The notes under the pieces were generated by a model, which searched no databases, had not been told where the DNA came from, and was given only the letters and a program-made list of their open reading frames with translations. A DNA stretch of 64,000 bases from UBA6244 sp963676875. GTDB taxonomy: Bacteria; Bacteroidota; Bacteroidia; Bacteroidales; F082. Position numbers and translations under genes: made by a program. Position 1 is the first letter of the stretch. Each line of letters opens with the position of its first letter. Positions 1 through 8,003 of this stretch are shown here, in pieces. The stretch is from assembly GCA_963676875.1 (NCBI GenBank), contig OY781436.1:3286001-3350000 (forward strand), read 5' to 3'.

Positions 1-2513
1 TGACCCAGAATGCTGACTACCTGTACAACGCCCCCGGCACTTACACGGTAACACTTACAGTCACCGACCTGGCAGGCTGTGAGGCCTCCACCAGTGAGCA
101 GATCGTGGTCAAAGACGCCCCCCTGGCCAACTTCAGCTACCGGAATGCCTGTTTGGGCGACACGACCTACTTCACCGATGAGAGCTACAGTCAGCTGGGC
201 TACATAGCCGGCTGGGAATGGGATTTGGGCGATGGAACTACTGCCAACATCCAAAACCCCACCCACCTGTACGCCACCAACGACGACTTCCAGGTAACCC
301 TTATCGCCACGGACAACTACGGCTGTGCCGACACCATCCGCCAATGGGTGAAGGTACGAACCCGCCCCATCGCAAAAATTGAAAGCTTTGTCCAGGTATG
401 CGACCCCGCAGGACAAGTTTACTTCTTTGATGGCAGCGAGCCCGGAGCCGATGGCAACCCGATACAAACCTGGGAATGGAATTTAAATGAAGGCTACTAC
501 AGCACAGAAATCGATCCCGAGTACATCTACGAGATCACCGACACCTGTTACCAGGTAACCCTGACAGTCACCGATGACAACGCGTGTTACTCCACGGACA
601 CGGTAGAAGTCTGCGTGTTTGGACAACTGGAAGTAGAAATCACCGCCGATCAGGTTTGTTTGACACAGCCAACGACCTTCTACGCGAACTACCTGCCAGA
701 GAACGACAGCGTGGCCAGCTACAGCTGGAACTTCCATGACGGCACCCCGCAGATTATTACCTACCACGACAGCATCCAACACACCTTTGCCAACCCCGGG
801 CTTTACAATGTAGAGCTCATGGCCGTTGACACCAATGGCTGCACGGCCTACGCCAGTCTGGAAATCACCATAGACTCCCTGCCCACCCCAAGATTTAGTT
901 ACGAGGCAGGTGCCTGTGACACCCCCATGCAGTTCACGGACGAATCACTACACGGAGGCAACTTTATAGAAACCTGGTTGTGGGACTTTGGCGATCCGCT
1001 AAGCACGGAGCCCAACACCAGCAATGAGCAGAACCCCACCCACCTGTATTCACCCAACGACAGCAGCTACCAGGTAAAACTCATTGTCACCAACTTTAAC
1101 GGCTGCACCGACTCCATTACCCAAACGGTCTATACCAGGGCCTGTCTGATAGCCAACTTCTACGTACCCGACACCATCAATTTGTGTGCACTAACAGAAG
1201 TATGCTTTGCCGACAGCTCCGTATTTTTGACCCAAAACGGAAACATCACCCAATGGGATTGGGACTTTGGCGATGGAAATACCGATAGCTACACCAGCTT
1301 CCAGAGCCATGCATGCCATAGTTATCAAGACAACCAGGGCGGCACCTACCAGGTCACCCTTACGGTTACCGGAGAGATTGGCACCCAAACCTACACCAAT
1401 ACCATCACCAAAGAAGTGCTCATACGTCCCACCCCCATGGCAGCGATCATCGTTCAGAACAACTGTCTGGGCGACACCACCTTCTTCACGGATGGCAGTG
1501 AGACCTATTCAGAGCCCATTACCACCTGGCGTTGGGACTTTGGCGACACCTCAACCGATGCCGACACGGCCATTGTTGCCAACCCCTACTACATCTACCC
1601 CGAGTATGAGAACTACCTCACGGAGCTCATTGTAGCCAACCGGTGGGGATGTACAGACACCACCACCACGGAGGTGACCATCTTCAAGCCACCCACGGCC
1701 GAGTTTAGCTGGGCAGAAACCTGCCAGGGATACTACACCTACTTCACCGATGAAAGCACAGCCGACAGTGCACAGATCACTAACTACTTCTGGCACTTTG
1801 GCGATCCATACACCATGGACAGCGTGAGTGAAGAGCAGAACCCCTACCACATCTACGATTCCATCGACAGCTACACGGTAACCATGCAAATCACCGATGC
1901 CAACTTCTGCAGGAGCCAAATCAGCCATGAAATCGAAATCTATCCCGTACCCACGGCCTTGTTTACCCTGACCGAAGACTGGGAAGGCAGACAGGGACAG
2001 GTGAAGCTGGACAACCTCTCCGAGGGCGCCATCGACTACTTCTGGGACTTTGACGACACCTACACCACCACGGAAGAAAACCCCATCCACCAGTATGAGT
2101 ACGACTCCGACCCCATCTACAACCTGATGCTTGTAGCCACCAACACCTATGGCTGTCCCGACACGCTCATTTACCCCTATGAGTTGCTGTTCACGGGGCT
2201 GTATGTACCCAATGCCTTTAGTCCCTCTGTGGCTGATGAGACCTTTAACACCTTTAAGCCCGTGGGTATTAACTTAAGTGAATACAAGCTGGAAGTGTTC
2301 AGCTCCTGGGGCAATTTGGTCTTTAGCAGCACCCGTCTTGAAAACGGACAGGTAGCCGAAGGCTGGGATGGCACCTATGAAGGTCAGCCTTTGCCCACAG
2401 GCACTTATATCTGGCGCATCACGGCACGCTTTAGCGATGACAGCTACTGGCGCGGCAGCAACAATGGCGACGGCAATTTAGAAACCCACGGAACTGTAAC
2501 TTTGATCCGATAA
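1..2513 (+). CDS. PKD-repeat protein with T9SS type B sorting domain (5' partial)
   Basis: The reading frame is already open at base 3 (TQNADYLYNAPGTYTV), so this is the C-terminal part of a larger secreted protein; the GTG at 105 is only an internal codon. At least eight PKD-type modules follow one another, marked by motifs such as WEWDLGDG, WLWDFGDP, WDWDFGDG, WRWDFGDT and YFWHFGDP, each followed by NPTHLY/NPYHIY and a V-LI-TD-GC strand. The last ~95 residues (from GLYVPNAFSPS to WDGTYEGQPLPTGTYIWRI) are a CHU_C/gliding-type C-terminal domain, the T9SS type B sorting signal. The protein is therefore expected to be exported through the outer membrane and kept at the surface. The PorP/SprF gene begins 12 nt downstream, the usual partner arrangement for type B cargo. 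Function beyond adhesion or matrix is not visible. Confidence 0.93.
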   Translation, partial: TQNADYLYNAPGTYTVTLTVTDLAGCEASTSEQIVVKDAPLANFSYRNACLGDTTYFTDESYSQLGYIAGWEWDLGDGTTANIQNPTHLYATNDDFQVTLIATDNYGCADTIRQWVKVRTRPIAKIESFVQVCDPAGQVYFFDGSEPGADGNPIQTWEWNLNEGYYSTEIDPEYIYEITDTCYQVTLTVTDDNACYSTDTVEVCVFGQLEVEITADQVCLTQPTTFYANYLPENDSVASYSWNFHDGTPQIITYHDSIQHTFANPGLYNVELMAVDTNGCTAYASLEITIDSLPTPRFSYEAGACDTPMQFTDESLHGGNFIETWLWDFGDPLSTEPNTSNEQNPTHLYSPNDSSYQVKLIVTNFNGCTDSITQTVYTRACLIANFYVPDTINLCALTEVCFADSSVFLTQNGNITQWDWDFGDGNTDSYTSFQSHACHSYQDNQGGTYQVTLTVTGEIGTQTYTNTITKEVLIRPTPMAAIIVQNNCLGDTTFFTDGSETYSEPITTWRWDFGDTSTDADTAIVANPYYIYPEYENYLTELIVANRWGCTDTTTTEVTIFKPPTAEFSWAETCQGYYTYFTDESTADSAQITNYFWHFGDPYTMDSVSEEQNPYHIYDSIDSYTVTMQITDANFCRSQISHEIEIYPVPTALFTLTEDWEGRQGQVKLDNLSEGAIDYFWDFDDTYTTTEENPIHQYEYDSDPIYNLMLVATNTYGCPDTLIYPYELLFTGLYVPNAFSPSVADETFNTFKPVGINLSEYKLEVFSSWGNLVFSSTRLENGQVAEGWDGTYEGQPLPTGTYIWRITARFSDDSYWRGSNNGDGNLETHGTVTLIR

Positions 2514-2525
2514 ATCGATCCCAAC

Positions 2526-3659
2526 ATGAAAAAAGAAAACACCATCAAATCGACATTCGGAATGAACCCCAACCTCAACCTCAACCTGAGCCTCACCCTC
2601 ACCCTCAGCCTACTTTTTCTGAGCATCTTGTTTCTTCCCCCAACCAAACTCCATGCCCAGGACGTGGACTTTGCCCAGTATTACAACAACCCCACCTATT
2701 ACAATCCTGCCAACGTGGGTTTGACCCAGGGGTTGAAAGTAAGGTTGAACTACAAGAAGCAGTGGACCGGATTGCAGGGCAACTACCACACCTACAGCTT
2801 TAGTGCCGACGTGGCCGAGCGCAGTCTGCCCGGTGCCGGAGGAATTGGCGTGATCGCCTCCCAAACCCTGGAAGGGGTGGGCATGTTAAAGACCAACACC
2901 TTTGGCTTCTTACCCTCGGTACGCATTCCCGTGGCCCACAACATGATCTTCCAACTGGGAGCACTGGCCTCGGTGGTCACGCAGAGTTTGAACTGGGACA
3001 ACCTGGTTTTTGAAGACCAGCTGGATCCCAGGTGGGGCAACATCGGGCCGAGCACCTTTGCCGGAGCTGCCCGCGACAAGGTAAGCTTCCCTGACTTCAG
3101 CTTTGGAGGTATCTTCCAATGGCAAGGCAGGGACGTGGATGGCAAGCTGGGCGTGGCCGTGCACCACATCACCGAGCCCAACCAAAGCTTTTTTGACGTG
3201 GACGCTGCCCTCCCCCGAAAGTTCGTGTACAACCTGGACTTTGTCATCACCATGGGTCAGGAGCAGGGTTACTACCAGAAAAAGCAAGGCTTTAAGCTTA
3301 ATCCCGGGGTGATGGTAGAACACCAACGCAACATGTTTTTGTACACACTGGGCACCAACGTGTACATGCAACATGTGTATTTGGGCTTGTGGTACAAAAA
3401 CCAGACTTTGGAATACGACGAGTTCAGCAGCTTCGACGTGATGCTGGGATTGAACATCCCCTTCACCGAGCAATACCGCATGAAACTCATGTACAGCTAC
3501 GAGGTGAACATCAACGCACGTCAGAGCTTCACCGGCCCCAGCCATGAAATCAGCCTGATCTTCGAACTGGACGACATCGGCCTGGTGAACAAAGACAAAA
3601 ACTCCTTCATGTCGCCACGGCCACGGAGTTATAGTCCGATAGAGTGTTCGCCGTTTTAG
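2526..3659 (+). CDS. PorP/SprF family type IX secretion membrane protein
   Basis: 377 residues. The N-terminus is a long signal peptide ending at LHAQ, followed by the hallmark start of the family, DVDFAQYYNNPTYYNPANVG, and a barrel-like C-terminal region with alternating aromatic/hydrophobic strands. PorP/SprF proteins are outer-membrane barrels that assist T9SS secretion or surface attachment of type B cargo. The gene lies 12 nt after such a cargo gene and is probably co-transcribed with it. Oddity: the signal peptide is built from an in-frame hexanucleotide-like repeat (CTCAAC/CTCACC) giving NLNLNLSLTLTLSL; because the unit is six bases, copy-number change would lengthen the hydrophobic core without shifting frame. 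A second ATG at 2562 (MNPNLNLN) could be the true start. Family call is strong. Confidence 0.92.
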   Translation: MKKENTIKSTFGMNPNLNLNLSLTLTLSLLFLSILFLPPTKLHAQDVDFAQYYNNPTYYNPANVGLTQGLKVRLNYKKQWTGLQGNYHTYSFSADVAERSLPGAGGIGVIASQTLEGVGMLKTNTFGFLPSVRIPVAHNMIFQLGALASVVTQSLNWDNLVFEDQLDPRWGNIGPSTFAGAARDKVSFPDFSFGGIFQWQGRDVDGKLGVAVHHITEPNQSFFDVDAALPRKFVYNLDFVITMGQEQGYYQKKQGFKLNPGVMVEHQRNMFLYTLGTNVYMQHVYLGLWYKNQTLEYDEFSSFDVMLGLNIPFTEQYRMKLMYSYEVNINARQSFTGPSHEISLIFELDDIGLVNKDKNSFMSPRPRSYSPIECSPF

Positions 3660-3672
3660 GAATTAGAAATGG

Positions 3673-3700
3673 AAAAAGCCGCTGGAAAGCGGCTTTTTTT
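3673..3700. terminator. Bidirectional intrinsic terminator
   Basis: Stem AGCCGCT / AGCGGCT (3677-3683 with 3688-3694) with loop GGAA, flanked by an A-run on the left and a T-run on the right. It sits between the PorP/SprF gene and the oppositely oriented tRNA-Val, so it can end transcripts from both sides. Confidence 0.85.
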
Positions 3701-3701
3701 G

Positions 3702-3776
3702 TGGGATATACTGGATTCGAACCAGTGACCCCCGCCCTGTCAAGGCGATGCTCTAAACCAACTGAGCTAATATCCC
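3702..3776 (-). tRNA. tRNA-Val (GAC anticodon)
   Basis: On the minus strand the 7-bp acceptor GGGATAT pairs with ATATCCC. The D stem GCTC/GAGC, the anticodon stem TCGCC/GGCGG with loop TTGACAG, and the T arm with TTCGAAT are all present. The loop anticodon is GAC, which reads the Val codons GUC/GUU. CCA is not encoded. Confidence 0.93.
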
Positions 3777-3973
3777 ATTGGGAGCGCAAAAATAGAAAAA
3801 AATTCAATCTGTCGGCATTCGAAAATAATTTGCAAGATTTGGCATCAGCCACGAATGGTTGTCATTTCTTTACAATTGTTATGCATTTTAATATGTGTTT
3901 CTGAATGTTGAAAGGTAATTTGAAATGATAAAACGCTTCAAAAGATATGATAAATAGTACCATATATAAATTG

Positions 3974-4074
3974 AAGTAAGCACTACGCTGTTTATGTATA
4001 ATGCCGATATAGAATTGAAGAGGTTTCAGGAGCGAAGCGAACTTAAAGCTCATTTCAATTCATAATCGGTATAA
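3974..4074. repeat. Short palindromic (MITE-like) repeat, intact copy
   Basis: An element of about 100 bp with imperfect terminal inverted repeats: 3997-4019 (TATAATGCCGATATAGAATT...) is complementary to 4054-4074 (TTCAATTCATAATCGGTATA...). The same sequence recurs at 43627-43699 plus 45876-45906, where an IS element splits it at TTAA. There is no coding capacity. It occupies most of the non-coding stretch between tRNA-Val and the serine hydrolase gene; the rest of 3778-4101 shows nothing recognisable. Confidence 0.8.
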
Positions 4075-4101
4075 CCAATTTTGCAATTAAAAATAAGCAA
4101 G

Positions 4102-5325
4102 TTATTCTTGCAATATCTCTTTGGCATCATACACAAAATCGAATAAATTGAGTATTTCGGCATACAAATCCACATTCAATACATCGAAATCCCACACATT
4201 GGTATATATCACAAAGGTGATGTCGGTATCCGGATCGTAACGCGTCACGGTAAAAAAGGCTTTGTGTCCGCCATTGTGGCCATAGCCCAAGGTAGGGGTG
4301 AAGGTAGTTCCCAAGCCATAATACTGGTGCAATTCATAGGTGGGCTGGCAATCCATCATCAAAAACTGAACATATTTATTGTCGATTCCTGCTTGGCCTG
4401 TGTATAGATTCCTGATCCAGGTTGACAAATCCTGTGGCGTTGTAATGATGTTCCCTTCGGCCACATGCATCGAAACGTTATGTTCGGTTACGTTTTCTTG
4501 TTCGCCTCCAAAATAGTAATATGAACTGGCAAATGGAGCAGGCATGGTAATGTCGGTTCCTTGGTAAGGAAAACTCGTTTCGTTAAGGCCATTTGGGATT
4601 AGTAAGTTCTCTTTGATAAACTCGTCGTAGCGTTGACCCGAAATTCTTTCAATGATGAGCGCAAGCAAGCCATATCCCGTATTGGAGTAATGAAAATTCT
4701 TGTCAGGTGCTTCAACATAAAGTTGATTTTGGGCCACCACATGGGCCATTTCGGTGATGGTAAAAGTATGAAAGGGTTCACCCAAATCTTCAATAACGTA
4801 ATCAACATAGCGCATCCCGGCATATGGTTGGTTAATGCTGTCGGGGATGTTGGCGTTGATGACATCAAATATGCCCGAACGGTGCTGAAGCAGTGATCTG
4901 ATGGTGATTTTGTCTTTAAAGGGGATGTTAAAATCTTCGTTGTCAGGAAGGTATGGTGTTGATGTGCCGGGAATGTTCTGCGTAACAAAATGGTCGATGT
5001 TCAATTTGCCTTGCTGATGCAATAAAACGATGGCCGCGGCGGTAAATGTTTTGGTGATGCTGGCTCCCCGAAAGTGTGTCTTATTTGTCGTAGTACTAAG
5101 GTCTCCTGCACTAACATAATAATCACCAACCGGTGAAAGTACCTGAAAAGCGTATCCTCCCGGAAAATTTTCTTTCCCTTCCGAAAATCGATTCCAATGA
5201 TCATCCATTAGTTTTTGCAGGTCGTTTTGGTAGTTTGGTTGTACGATGACTGTGTCCGAATTATCCTTATTGCAACCACTGGTTACAATGAGAAGCATCA
5301 GTAAGGCAAAACAGATTTTTTTCAT
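4102..5325 (-). CDS. Serine hydrolase (class C beta-lactamase/DD-peptidase fold), lipoprotein
   Basis: About 407 residues from the ATG at 5325; a longer frame reaches 5373, but the preferred start gives a clean lipoprotein signal MKKICFALLMLLIVTSGCNK with lipobox Cys. The SxxK motif is SITK in FRGASITKTFT, the YxN motif is YSN in YSNTGYG, and GHNGG near the C-terminus takes the place of the KTG box. These are the active-site motifs of the beta-lactamase/penicillin-binding 'serine hydrolase' family (Pfam Beta-lactamase). Members cleave or transfer peptides or esters; the substrate here cannot be told. It is expected to be membrane-anchored on the periplasmic side. It is monocistronic, facing tRNA-Val across the palindromic repeat. 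Confidence 0.9.
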   Translation of the reverse strand: MKKICFALLMLLIVTSGCNKDNSDTVIVQPNYQNDLQKLMDDHWNRFSEGKENFPGGYAFQVLSPVGDYYVSAGDLSTTTNKTHFRGASITKTFTAAAIVLLHQQGKLNIDHFVTQNIPGTSTPYLPDNEDFNIPFKDKITIRSLLQHRSGIFDVINANIPDSINQPYAGMRYVDYVIEDLGEPFHTFTITEMAHVVAQNQLYVEAPDKNFHYSNTGYGLLALIIERISGQRYDEFIKENLLIPNGLNETSFPYQGTDITMPAPFASSYYYFGGEQENVTEHNVSMHVAEGNIITTPQDLSTWIRNLYTGQAGIDNKYVQFLMMDCQPTYELHQYYGLGTTFTPTLGYGHNGGHKAFFTVTRYDPDTDITFVIYTNVWDFDVLNVDLYAEILNLFDFVYDAKEILQE

Positions 5326-5727
5326 GTGATAAGTGCTTAAATTTGAGCTGGCAAATTTACTAATTATAATCAATATAAATAGCTAAATGATTTTTAATGC
5401 GAAAAAGGTTCTGTTGTCACAGGAGATTTTACGGAAAAACAGATTCTGCACGAAATATTCAAATAAAAATCCGGATGGGTTATTTCAGCCCACGACTTCG
5501 TATCATCGGGATTATTTGCCAGTCAGGTGTTAAAAAAGTTTCCCTAACCAAACTAACTCCCCCTCAATTTTATATCTTTGATTTTTTAATTTTACAACCA
5601 CAATATCAGTAGCCACATAAGGTAGAGTAATGAAATGAGCCGGAAGAATAAATATTCATAACAACTATAGCTGAATATTTTTCATGGGCGAGTTCCATGT
5701 ATCACGTAAAATATAAACTACATACAC
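5326..5727. other. Divergent intergenic region, 400 bp
   Basis: No credible gene. The 71-codon frame at 5397-5612 has no family features and atypical composition. A Bacteroidota -7-like element TATCTTTG is present at 5573-5580, but there is no TTTG box at the right distance upstream, so the promoter of the dipeptidyl peptidase is not settled. Confidence 0.4.
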
Positions 5728-7941
5728 ATGAAAAAAATATCCTTAGTAATTGCAAGTCTGTTCTTGATTTTGGCCGTTTTCGCTCAAACTCCCGACACCT
5801 TAAAAACCATCTCCCTCGATCAAATCTGGAAAACCTATTCCTTTTATCCACGGGGGGTTTATGGTATTAACTCACTGAAAAACGGAAATGAATACACCCG
5901 TATCACCAAAGGTTCGGTGGTGGTGTACGACTACGAATCCGGCGATTCTGTTGCCACTTTGATTCATGCCAAAGATCTGATTCCCGAAGGCGACAGCTTG
6001 CCTTTGCGGTTGTCCGACTTTTCCATGAGCGATGACGAATCGTTGTTTTTAATCCCCACCGAAGAAGAAGCCATCTACAGACATTCTTCAAAAGCAGAGT
6101 TTTACGTGTTCGACTCGAAAAGCAAAAAGCTTGAAAGACTATCTGAGGGCGGAAAGCAACGATTGGCAGATTTTTCTCCAAAAGGCGATCAAATTGCTTT
6201 TGTACGCGATAATAACTTGTTTGTGAAAGACATGGCTTCAGGTGTTGAAAAGCAAATTACCACCGATGGAAGCCACAATGCCATCATCAACGGTACCTGC
6301 GATTGGGTGTATGAAGAGGAGTTTGGCTTTACCAAGGCGTTTTTCTGGTCGCCCGACGGAAAATACATTGCCTACTACCGTTTCGACGAAAGTCGTGTGA
6401 AGGAATACACCTTAACCTATTATGGTGAACTTTACCCTGAGCTCGACACCTACAAATACCCCAAGGCCGGCGAAGACAATTCGTTGGTGGATATTTACAT
6501 TTATGATGTTGCCGCCGAAAAAGCAGTGAAAGTAGATGTGGGACCAGAAACCGATCAATATATCCCCCGCATCAAGTGGACGGCTGATGCTGCCAAGCTG
6601 GCCGTTCAGAGACTGAACCGTTTGCAAAATCATTTGGACATCCTGCTGGCAGATGCCTCCACCGGAAATACTTCAGTTATTTATACCGAAGACAACCCTT
6701 ATTATATCGATATCACCGACGACCTCACCTTTACACCGGATGGCAAATATTTTATCATGTCGTCCGAAAAGAGTGGATATAACCACCTTTATTATTATGG
6801 CATGGACGGAAAACTGGTGAAACAGCTTACTTCGGGCAATTGGGATGTAACCAAAATGTATGGCTATGATGCCGATGCTAAAAAGATCTATTACCAATCC
6901 GCCGAGCGCTCTCCCTTGGACAGAGATGTGTATGCCGTGAACCTGAAGGGTAAAAAAACCTTAATTAGCACAAAAGTAGGTACCAACAATGCCAACTTCA
7001 GCAGTGCTTACAACTACTTTATTAATTCCTGGTCGGATGCCAATACTCCTCCTGTTTATACTGTTAATAAAGCCAATGGTAAAGTGGTTCGCGTGTTGGA
7101 AGACAACCATGCCCTGGTAAATCGGTTGAAGGAATATGCCATAAGTCCCGTTGAATTTTTCACCCTCACCACTCCCGAAATCACTTTGCCTTCCGGCGAA
7201 CAGGTGGAGTTGAATGCATGGCGTATTTTGCCCACCAATTTCAATCCTGAAAAAAAATATCCCGTTTTGTTGTCCATCTACGGCGGCCCCGGATCTCAGG
7301 AAGTAACCAACAGTTGGGGTGGTTTTAACCTGATGTGGTTTCAAATGCTGGCCGAAAATGGCATCATGGTGATTTCGGTGGACAACCGTGGAACAGGTGC
7401 CCGTGGTGAAGTGTTTAAAAAGATGACTTACAAGGAGTTGGGAAAATACGAAACCCTCGATTACATCGAAACAGCCAAGTATATGTCGGAATTGCCCTAT
7501 GTGGACAAGGATCGACTGGGCATTTTTGGTTGGAGTTATGGTGGATTTATGGCAAGCAACACCCTGTTTCAGGGAGCCGACTATTACAGCACGGCCATTG
7601 CAGTAGCTCCCGTAACCAACTGGCGTTACTACGATAATATTTATACCGAACGCTACATGCGCAAACCTCAGGACAATGCTTCAGGATACGATGAAAATTC
7701 ACCCATCAACCACGTGGACAAACTAAAAGGACATTATTTATTGGTTCATGGTGGTGCCGACGACAATGTGCATCCACAGAATACCATGGACTTGGTAAGT
7801 GCGCTGGTGGCCGCCGACAAGCAGTTCGACTTGATGATCTATCCCAATAAAAATCATGGAATCTATGGTGGCAACACACGTTATCACCTGTTCAAAAAAA
7901 TGACCGATTTTCTCTACAAAAACCTGAAAGGGGAGGAGTAA
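5728..7941 (+). CDS. Dipeptidyl peptidase IV, family S9
   Basis: 737 residues with signal peptide MKKISLVIASLFLILAVFAQ. The N-terminal beta-propeller carries the DWVYEEEFGF segment, whose double Glu binds the substrate N-terminus in DPP4 enzymes. The C-terminal alpha/beta hydrolase domain has the nucleophile in GWSYGG (Ser603), Asp678 in GGADDNVH and His710 in NKNHG, a full catalytic triad. It removes X-Pro or X-Ala dipeptides from peptides, acting in the periplasm or at the outer membrane, and would feed peptide catabolism. Length and motif order match the family. It is followed by a strong palindromic terminator shared with the convergent receptor gene. Confidence 0.95.
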   Translation: MKKISLVIASLFLILAVFAQTPDTLKTISLDQIWKTYSFYPRGVYGINSLKNGNEYTRITKGSVVVYDYESGDSVATLIHAKDLIPEGDSLPLRLSDFSMSDDESLFLIPTEEEAIYRHSSKAEFYVFDSKSKKLERLSEGGKQRLADFSPKGDQIAFVRDNNLFVKDMASGVEKQITTDGSHNAIINGTCDWVYEEEFGFTKAFFWSPDGKYIAYYRFDESRVKEYTLTYYGELYPELDTYKYPKAGEDNSLVDIYIYDVAAEKAVKVDVGPETDQYIPRIKWTADAAKLAVQRLNRLQNHLDILLADASTGNTSVIYTEDNPYYIDITDDLTFTPDGKYFIMSSEKSGYNHLYYYGMDGKLVKQLTSGNWDVTKMYGYDADAKKIYYQSAERSPLDRDVYAVNLKGKKTLISTKVGTNNANFSSAYNYFINSWSDANTPPVYTVNKANGKVVRVLEDNHALVNRLKEYAISPVEFFTLTTPEITLPSGEQVELNAWRILPTNFNPEKKYPVLLSIYGGPGSQEVTNSWGGFNLMWFQMLAENGIMVISVDNRGTGARGEVFKKMTYKELGKYETLDYIETAKYMSELPYVDKDRLGIFGWSYGGFMASNTLFQGADYYSTAIAVAPVTNWRYYDNIYTERYMRKPQDNASGYDENSPINHVDKLKGHYLLVHGGADDNVHPQNTMDLVSALVAADKQFDLMIYPNKNHGIYGGNTRYHLFKKMTDFLYKNLKGEE

Positions 7942-7960
7942 AAAAATATTATCATATGCC

Positions 7961-8003
7961 AAAGCGACCAAACTTACGTACGTAAGTTTGGTCGCTTTTT
8001 TTT
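7961..8003. terminator. Bidirectional intrinsic terminator (perfect palindrome)
   Basis: A perfect 38-bp palindrome at 7961-7998 (half AAAGCGACCAAACTTACGT) with a long T-run on the right and an A-run just upstream. It ends both the dipeptidyl peptidase gene and the convergent TonB-dependent receptor gene, whose stop codon abuts the T-run. Confidence 0.9.

Noticed and set aside
3607..3904. Short ORFs on both strands around tRNA-Val (translations with GYTGFEPVTPALSR or VGLEHRLDRAGVTG)
   Set aside because: They translate the tRNA gene and its terminator. This is a well-known spurious ORF type.
5397..5612. 71-codon ORF in the serine hydrolase/DPP IV spacer
   Set aside because: No recognisable features, poor codon character, and the region looks like a divergent promoter region.
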